This document shows positions 57,191 to 64,000 of a stretch of DNA of 64,000 nucleotides, in pieces (the stretch's first letter is position 1; every line of letters starts with the position of its first letter). The notes beneath the pieces are model-generated. The model was not told where the DNA came from. It ran no database searches and worked only from the letters and a program-made list of their open reading frames with translations. The stretch is from Limnanthes douglasii subsp. nivea (lineage: Eukaryota > Streptophyta > Magnoliopsida > Brassicales > Limnanthaceae): positions 122,072,453 to 122,136,452 of the forward strand of contig JAUPFV010000005.1 in the NCBI GenBank assembly GCA_036936605.1, read 5' to 3'. Position numbers and translations under genes: made by a program.

Positions 57191-58960
57191 AATATATGTG
57201 GATTGCATTAGTTTGTAGAAATCAATAGTGTCACAATACACAAGAAAAAAAATGTAACTGACATAAACTTGAAATAATATACACACGAAATGATATAAAA
57301 TTTGTACTTCAGATAAACTGATTACGTCATACATATTTTATAATTTCATAGTCATAACATAAAATATAGTCAAAATACATAATAGAAATCCGTCCTGATA
57401 TAGGAGAAACATATTGGAAATAATATGTCACATATAATTATGAGAAATATAAAATTAGTCGTCCAAGCACTCATTTATCCCTCACTCACTTTCGTTCATG
57501 TATGGATTATGTGACTTGTAAGAAACAATATCATGATACCATTGAATGAAGTTAGTCGTATATGTACTTCATCAAGGTCTTTTTTATGTATATGTTGGGG
57601 TGAGCATATCCTGGTTGGATATTATCTATCACAAGTTAGTCATGCACAAAATTTGATAATTTGAGTCTGTAATATTAAACCTTCATTGTGTTTTAGATTT
57701 TTTTGTTCATCATGTATCAAAATATTCAACTAACTTCTTTGCATGTATATGTCCTAAGGAAATTAAACTTTGATGTGTCTATTACCCTTAGGTAAAAGTG
57801 TTTGTACTAAGCATGATATCCTCTTAATATGGTTAGACTATCGCACGACATGCTCTGGATAACATACTATCGTACGATATCATCTGGATAATAGACTTCA
57901 ATATTTCTCGACCCTCCTCTGATATTAGGATGACGATGAGGGAAATGAGTATATTCCTTATTTATTAAATCATGAAGAACAATATGTTTATGCACCCATC
58001 TCGAACGATATGATGATTGTGCGATATTTTATGAGAAATGACTAAATTTTATGAGTCAAATACATCTAAGTCTCTTTGATATATGTGGAGTCGTCCTGTC
58101 AAAATAAACAAGTATTAGATTAGATAGTTATTTATCAAATAATTTTACACCCAAATTAGTATTACACTTATTAAATACACATTATTAATTATTTTACAAA
58201 TCGAAACATCTAAATTAATATAAAACTATTGCACAATAACATAAAATCAAACAAGTAACAAAGTAATCGACGAATACATTTTGCACAAACTAGTGCCAAT
58301 TTCCATTATATTCTTTCACATTTTATGCTAATATGACTCATTGTTTTTGCATAGTTATGTATGAAAATGTCAAGTCAATTCGCATAGACTTTGCAAACTT
58401 TTCATGAAATTCACACATTATTCTAAAGATATATAAATATTTCGCATGATATTTGCGAAAATATTTATTTTGTTCGCGCATATTGTGCAAACATTTCATG
58501 TGACAAAAAAACAAACAATCTTAAAATATCTTAACAAGCAACAATGTTATATAAATCAACTAACTTCCAATACTTCACAACGTGTGAAAATACAAAACAA
58601 CTTAAAAGATTAAAAAAAATCAGATCTATAACTTGTGATGCTACAGACTCGAATAACTATCAATTCTGTTTACGAAAACTCATAAAAATTATAACAAAAG
58701 AGCCTAAATGTGCATCCTAGTTGTGTATTCAATTTGGCAAGAAAATTTTGTTCTAAAAGGGGTTTCTTTATTGAGGTTTCGAGAAATTACAAATAAAAAG
58801 AAAAATGTGAGAAATTTAGTAAAATAACTATTTTATGATATTTTACTAAAAATAAGTAAAATAGTGTTTTAGCGATGAGAAAAATAAAAAACAAATGATA
58901 AAATATTTAAAAGCATTTATCGGTAATAACAATATTTACGCTTTAGTCATTTTACTTGAA
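57191..58960. other. gene-free stretch with MULE-like subterminal words
   Basis: No gene. Between 58285 and 58505 the words TTTTGCACAAAC, TTTGCAAAC, TTTCGCATGATATTTGCG, TTCGCGCATATTGTGC occur close together. They recall the GCG-containing clusters around MULE relic 1 and may mark the right end of MULE relic 2. GACTATCGCACGAC/TACTATCGTACGAT words repeat near 57836-57875. Confidence 0.4.
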
Positions 58961-59322
58961 ATTTTAGAAGACCCAAAAGTAATCTAAAGAGAAAACGCTA
59001 TGTAGAGCAAATTTGCTAGCCGAATTTGAGTATGACCTTATATTTATGACATATCATATAACGTCAGTGCACCCCATAAATAATTCAACAAAAATGGTAA
59101 GTTTATTTATTCTCTATAAATAGATTATTAGGACTACACATAATGAGATCTGAAAATTTGTAACATTTTTATATCATAGTGAAACTCTTCTTTCTAGAGT
59201 TGCCAGTGGATGTATATATTTATCAAACCACGTTAAAATCATGTGTTCTTTTCTTTCATGTTCGTTATTTTGTTTTGTGTTTGAACCATTTGTGATATAT
59301 TACATGGTGATTCATAACAAAT

Positions 59323-59334
59323 TGGTATCAGAGC
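59323..59334 (+). promoter_or_regulatory. copia primer-binding site
   Basis: TGGTATCAGAGC is complementary to the 3' end of plant initiator Met tRNA, as in most plant copia elements. Confidence 0.8.
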
Positions 59335-59372
59335 TTTGGGTTGGGGAATTAGGTTTTGTAATTAGGGTTTAT

Positions 59373-60090
59373 AATGGTGTCTACATCAACAAAGTACAAA
59401 ATTGAAAGATTTGATAGGAGATCCAATTTTATGTTGTATAAGATTAAGTAGAAATCTTCATCGGGAGAATAAGTTACCATATGAAATGAAGAATAAGAGA
59501 AGAAAATCTTCAATAAAGGGATTTTTGTTGGTTTCTAATGAGTGTAAATAACAATATTTTGTGCAAGATTAGTGGTGAGAAAACTGTTTCATGCGCATGG
59601 AAAATATAGGGAGAACTTTACTCAGAGAAATCAGTCGTGAACCGGTTATACTTAAAACAACGTTTGTACGATGTCGGATTCAAAGAAGGTATGTCCATAA
59701 CTAAATACCTGAATACTTTTAAATCAATTATTATGAATTTAGAAAACATTGATATCATCATTAAGGATGGAGATCAAATTTTGTTTATATTGATATCATT
59801 ACCAACTTACTATGAGAAATTTGTGAATATCATAATGTATGGTAAGCATAAGTTGTCTCTAGCGGATGTCAAGGGGGACCTGAAATCAAAAGAGTTGAGA
59901 CAGTTACAGCCAGACAATCAGGCGAAAGGAGAAGGTTTTATGACCATTGTAAGACCTATCAACAAGGAGAGTTCTTTAAAGAAGAAGCACTGGAGGTTCA
60001 AATCAAAAGTCAAGAAATGAAATTATTATGAAAGCGGTGAGGAAGGTTACTATATAAGAGATTGTCCGAAACTGAAAGGTAAGAAGGGAA
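59373..60090 (+). pseudogene. copia gag relic
   Basis: The start at 59373 gives MVSTSTKYKIERFDRRSNFM, the usual copia gag opening, and then stops appear. The open piece 59637-60020 has NRLYLKQRLYDVGFKEGMSI, ILISLPTYYEKFV and MYGKHKLSLADVK, typical of the UBN2 gag family that forms the particle. The zinc knuckle is decayed: ESGEEGYYIRDCP near 60035 keeps only one Cys. Confidence 0.8.
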
Positions 60091-60365
60091 ATTAAAAGTA
60101 AAATGTTGTAAACCTAGCAGAAGGTGTGAACAGTTCTAATGATAGTAAAAATACTGATAAATGAGATGTGTTGTCTGTGAGTTCATATTGTGGGAAAATA
60201 TTTTGACTACTCGATATTGGCGGTATGTACAAATTTTTAGTTCAAGAAATAGTTTAATACTTACAAGCCAAAGTATGAAACTTTTTATTTAGGGAACAAT
60301 CATTCATTCCATGTTGTGGGATCAACAACGTCGGCATCATAATGTTTGATATGGTTGTTTGAATC

Positions 60366-61330
60366 GTGACGTGTTGGCATGTTCCTGGGTTGAAGAGAAA
60401 CTTGATATATCTTAGTACACTAGAATGTCAGGACAACAAACACCATGGAGATAATGGTGTAATAAAATTTATAAATAGCTCTTTGGTGTGTATGAAAGGA
60501 AATTTGCAGAAAGGGAATTACATTATTTATGGGAGTGTTGTTATGGGAGATGCTGTAGTAGCATCAACAAGGAGTAATTGCCAAAGTCAGCAGGCTCTGA
60601 ACCATTTTTGGCATTGGCATCTCGGTCACATGAGTGAAAGAGGATTAGCTGTTTTGGGAAAGGGAGATTGGTTGAAAGGGTATAAAGTATAATCACTGGG
60701 ATATTGTGAATATTGTGTGTTTTATAAACAAACTAGAGTCAAATTCAGCAAGTTTGCTGTAAGAAAGACTAAAATATAGTGGATTACATTCACTCAAATC
60801 TTTGGGGCCCGAACCAAATTCCATCAAAGTGTGGAGCCATATACTACATGAGTTTTATCGATGATTATTTATGAATAGTGTGGGTTTATTTTCTAAAAAC
60901 CAAAGATGAGGCATATTCAACACTTATCAAATGGAAGACGATAACTAAGAAGTAAACATGAAGAAAGATCAAGAGTCTTAGGACATATAATGGGTTAGAA
61001 TTTTATAGTCGTGAGTTCAACGAGTTATGCAAAGCTGAAATAATAGTGCATCATCACACTTGCTTTAGAATACCATAATAGAATGGGTCACAGACCGAAT
61101 GCACAAGATTTGAGACAAAGTATGACGCATGCTTTTGCATTAGGGTGTGTGAAAATATTTGTGGCCTGAAGTTATCAATACAACGTGTCACTTGATGAAC
61201 TGGTCTCCATCAATGACTATTAATTTTAAAAATCTTTTTGAGATTTAGTCTGGATCGTCGGTTGATGATGAACAGTTGAGGAGGTTCGGTTGGCATGCGT
61301 ACGCCCATGTGAGAGATAGTAAAGAGATGA
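60366..61330 (+). pseudogene. copia GAG-pre-integrase and integrase relic
   Basis: The piece 60366-60692 has VPGLKRNLIYLSTLE and the HWHLGHMSERGL of the integrase zinc finger. LGYCEYCVFYKQTRVKFS then supplies the two Cys. YIHSNLWGPNQIPSKCG and FIDDYL (near 60785-60870) mark the region of the first catalytic Asp, replaced here by Asn in HSN. Later parts are recognisable only in fragments. Confidence 0.75.
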
Positions 61331-61798
61331 ATATTTATAGGATATGTTACTAGAGTGAAGGTATTGGGCTAAGGTGTACCTCTCCAAAGTCTCTAATTTT
61401 TCTCATCGGTATCGACTTTAACAAGTCTGCTTCGCTAGACGATCAGAAGAAAGTAGGGGAAATTTTAGAATCAAGTTTCATTGTATGTAAACAAGTGGAG
61501 CTTCAACTAGACCAACAAACTTATAGCATAACATGGGGCAAAGAAAGAAGATAGATTGAACCACCAAAAATGTATGCCAATTTAGTTGCATATGCTCTGT
61601 TAGTTGTGGAAGAAGTTGAATTGCAGGAACCTAGTAGCTATAAGGAAGCTATAACGAGTTCAAAAGAAGATAGGTGGATCGGTCTATGGGGGAAAAGATT
61701 GAATCTCTTCGTATCAGACAGAGAAGCTTGTTGACTTTCCTAAATAATAGAAGGTAGTAGGTTGCCAATGGATATTCAAGAAGAAAGAATGTAATTTT

Positions 61799-62950
61799 AT
61801 GGTTGAGACACCTCGATTCAAGGTAGGAAAGTTCGTCAAGGGTTTTACTCAAAGGGAATTAATCGACTTCAAGGAAGTATTTTCTCTTGTGGTTAAACAT
61901 AGTTTGATTCGAGTTTCGTTAGCTATGGTAATTTTGCAAGATTTAAAGCTTGAGCAATTGGATGTGAAGACTGTGTTTCTACATTGTGAATTGGAGGAAC
62001 GAATCTATATGAGACACCGGAGAGACTTATCAAACCTAATATGGAGGACAAGGTTTGTCTCTTGAAAAAATCATTGTATGTTTTGGAATAGTTTCCTATG
62101 CAATGGTACAAACATTTTAATACATACATGGTGTAAAAAATGTTCACAAGGAGTCCATATAACAATTGTCTATATCATCAAAATATGTTTATTTCTTATG
62201 TTTACTTGTTGTTGTGTGTAGATGATATGCTTATTTTTGTTTGTAATATGTTACACATTGTCCATATAACAAAGAAGTTTAGTGCTGAATTTGAGATGAA
62301 TGATTTGGGTAGGGCGAATAAGATTCTATGTATGAAAATTATTAGGCAAAAGTGTGCGATCATTACACTTGTCTCAACAAAGCTAAATTGAAAAAGTGCT
62401 ACAACGATTCAATATATTTGACGCTAAGGCAGTTAGTATCCCGTTTACTACTCATTTGAAGTTGTCTATAGCAGGATCGATCAATGATGATACTGAGCTT
62501 GAACAAGTGTTGAAAGTTCTATATTCAAGTACAGTTGGTAGTATCATGTATGCACACGCCCTGATATTTCACATGCGGTTAGTGTACTAAGCAGGTACAT
62601 GGGATGCCCTAGGATAGAACACTAGCAAACAGTGAAATGGATACTTCAGTATCTAAAGAGTACTACGAATATTGGCTTGATTTTCAATAAGACCAATGTT
62701 GATGGATTGTTGAACGATATCGAAAGATCATAGGTTGGTTTTGGTAATTTCGATGGTGAAGGTGATATGGATAGAATGAGCAAGCAACTATAGATTTGTC
62801 TACAATAGAGGCAGAGTACATAGCGAGAACAAAAGCAGTTAAGGAGGAAATATGGATACAAGGTTTTGTTGCATATTTGGGCTTGGATAGGACTACTTCT
62901 AAAGTGTTTTGTGACAGTCAGACCGTCAAATGTACCACCAGGTGATATAA
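61799..62950 (+). pseudogene. copia RT and RNase H relic
   Basis: KGFTQRELIDFKEVFSLVVK and QLDVKTVFLHCELEERIYM (61840-62010) are the fingers and palm of copia RT. CVDDMLIF (62212) is the catalytic motif with Tyr changed to Cys. NDLGRANKILCMKI and the RNase H word IEAEYIA (62805) follow. Frame changes occur at 62065, 62391 and 62590. Confidence 0.8.
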
Positions 62951-63194
62951 TATCAAAGGAAATTGTTGAATGCCTTAGGCGAACTTGGTGAGTTCGAAGA
63001 AGAGAAATTTCTTTTTTGATAGTGAGTAAATGATATTCGTTGAAGATGGGTTGAATAATGTTGACAATGTATATTGTGTCCGCTGGTACAATATTGTGTC
63101 ATTAATAATGTACATGGGTTAAAATATAACCTACGTTTTAGTTTATAGTCTTACATATATGAGCACATTAGGTCAATTATCTAGTATGTCTATT

Positions 63195-63545
63195 TGTTAG
63201 GGGTGCAACCAAAGTCGCACATCCTGCATTGGTTAAACATGGGAATGACCAAAGGTATGTAAGTAAGAACATATCTCAACTAGTATGAGGCATTTTGGAA
63301 GTGGACCAAAAGAAAAACCGTGTGAACTATATTCTCAATAAATGGTATCAGAAATTCAGACGAGACGTAGATCCGCTGTAAAGCTCTACGGCTCACGTGG
63401 AGAACCTTGGAGTAACCTGATTAGATTGAGTGTATGGAAGTCATCTCAGAGGAGGCTTAAGTAGTACTTTCTTCGAAAGGAGAATTTGTTAGGTGCGGTC
63501 TCAACTAGTATGTGACATTTTGAAAGTGGACCAAAAACAAAGTAG
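63195..63545 (+). mobile_element. TRIM-like miniature LTR element
   Basis: A first terminal repeat starts TGTTAGGGGTGCAACC at 63195 and includes ATCTCAACTAGTATGAGGC and GGAAGTGGACCAAAAG. It is followed by AATGGTATCAG (63341), a primer-site form, and about 140 bp without coding. A purine-rich CGAAAGGAGAAT follows. A second repeat starts TGTTAGGTGCGGTCTCAAC at 63487 with CTAGTATGTGACATT and GAAAGTGGACCAAAAAC. The second repeat lacks about 75 bp. Size, primer site and absence of genes fit TRIM elements. No target duplication was identified. Confidence 0.65.
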
Positions 63546-63892
63546 CATGGGTCTTCGACCCCAAAACGGAGACTTGAAATTTTGGAAAATCCAAAAATAA
63601 CCTAAAAAACAAGCGTTGGATAGAGAAAAAAGCAAACAAAGAGAAGGATGATGCACAACTAATTAGCTGAAAACCTAAAACAGGAGAAGGAAGATGTCTG
63701 ACCTCACAACTCCGGCAAGTTTGTAATCATGAGTTCAAATTTCGCCTTCATTAAGGAGAGAATAAAACTTCAATCCTATTCATGATCGCAGTTCACAGAA
63801 CAAAATAAGCCTATAGTTCATAGAACAAATAAAGCCTATACAGTCATAGAAACTCTTACATAACATTTGCAGTTCTAAATGGTTTAGATAAA
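63546..63892. other. gene-free stretch
   Basis: No coding sequence. AACAAAATAAGCCTATAGTT and AACAAATAAAGCCTATACAG form a short imperfect direct repeat near 63800-63840. Confidence 0.5.
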
Positions 63893-63988
63893 ACTTGTCC
63901 AGCATTTAATGAGTGTAATACAAAATTAGGGTGTAAACTTACTTGTCCAGCATTTAATAAGTGTAATACAAAATTAGGGTGTAAACTT
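63893..63988. repeat. two tandem 48-bp units
   Basis: ACTTGTCCAGCATTTAAT starts units at 63893 and 63941. The two 48-bp units differ at one base. The array may continue past the window. Confidence 0.95.
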
Positions 63989-64000
63989 ATGTATTAAACC

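Larger units (their letters stand above)
59100..63190 (+). mobile_element. Ty1/copia element, decayed
   Basis: The end of a 5' LTR (TATA box CTATAAATAG near 59114; LTR end about 59319) is followed by the primer site TGGTATCAGAGC (59323-59334). Gag, GAG-pre-integrase, integrase, RT and RNase H follow in the order of Ty1/copia elements. Stops and frameshifts interrupt all of them. I could not match a 3' LTR to the 5' one, so the right border is set before the TRIM-like element. Confidence 0.75.

Noticed and set aside
1..64000. CRISPR arrays, rRNA, tRNA genes, bacterial-type operons
   Set aside because: None seen. Periodic repeats here are microsatellites, tandem units within transposons or LTR enhancer words, and the introns and LTR elements show plant nuclear DNA.

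Overview
This window is plant nuclear DNA, most likely from a eudicot. It is AT-rich, has no operons or Shine-Dalgarno-type starts, and is built from nested and decayed transposable elements: Ty3/gypsy elements of the Tat lineage, Ty1/copia relics, Mutator-like (MULE) transposase relics with plant-type GT-AG introns, and one TRIM-like miniature LTR element. I see no convincing single-copy host gene, tRNA, rRNA or CRISPR array. The species cannot be named from the sequence alone.

Layout. 1-10,000: AT-rich noncoding DNA with LTR fragments, a copia integrase relic on the minus strand (about 5820-6033), a TA/GA microsatellite and a diverged dispersed repeat pair (2727-3405 and 9018-9735). 10,150-13,560: a MULE relic encoding FAR1-type zinc finger, MULE transposase, SWIM finger and a C-terminal OTU protease-like domain. 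13,862-14,289: a broken small minus-strand gene of unknown function. 14,716-37,837: Tat element A, with target-site duplication GGTAA. It is internally rearranged, carrying partial tandem copies of its own 5' half, and is split by Tat element B (25,761-35,984, duplication GTAGT, LTRs about 98% identical). 38,849-49,281: Tat element C (duplication ATAGT), the best preserved. 49,287-54,840: noncoding DNA with about 58-bp modules in both orientations. 54,843-57,190: a second MULE-OTU relic. 59,100-63,190: a decayed Ty1/copia element. 63,195-63,545: the TRIM-like element. 63,893-63,988: a 48-bp tandem repeat.

The three Tat elements share one architecture: LTR, primer-binding site, gag-protease, an in-frame UAG followed by CAG, RT-RNase H-integrase, a conserved noncoding motif, then a two-exon gene on the opposite strand (similar to the Pfam family called 'putative gypsy type transposon', followed by a coiled coil) with its own promoter-like sequences next to the 3' LTR. 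Comparing the three shows which breaks are private decay (frameshifts, nonsense mutations, deletions) and which features are shared. The shared features are the UAG-CAG junction, the phase-1 antisense intron with a GTAAGT-type donor, the antisense promoter motifs and the post-pol motif.

The most interesting points are the conserved UAG-CAG junction (possible translational readthrough), the conserved spliced antisense gene, the composite structure of element A, and the OTU domain attached to MULE transposases in two independent relics.
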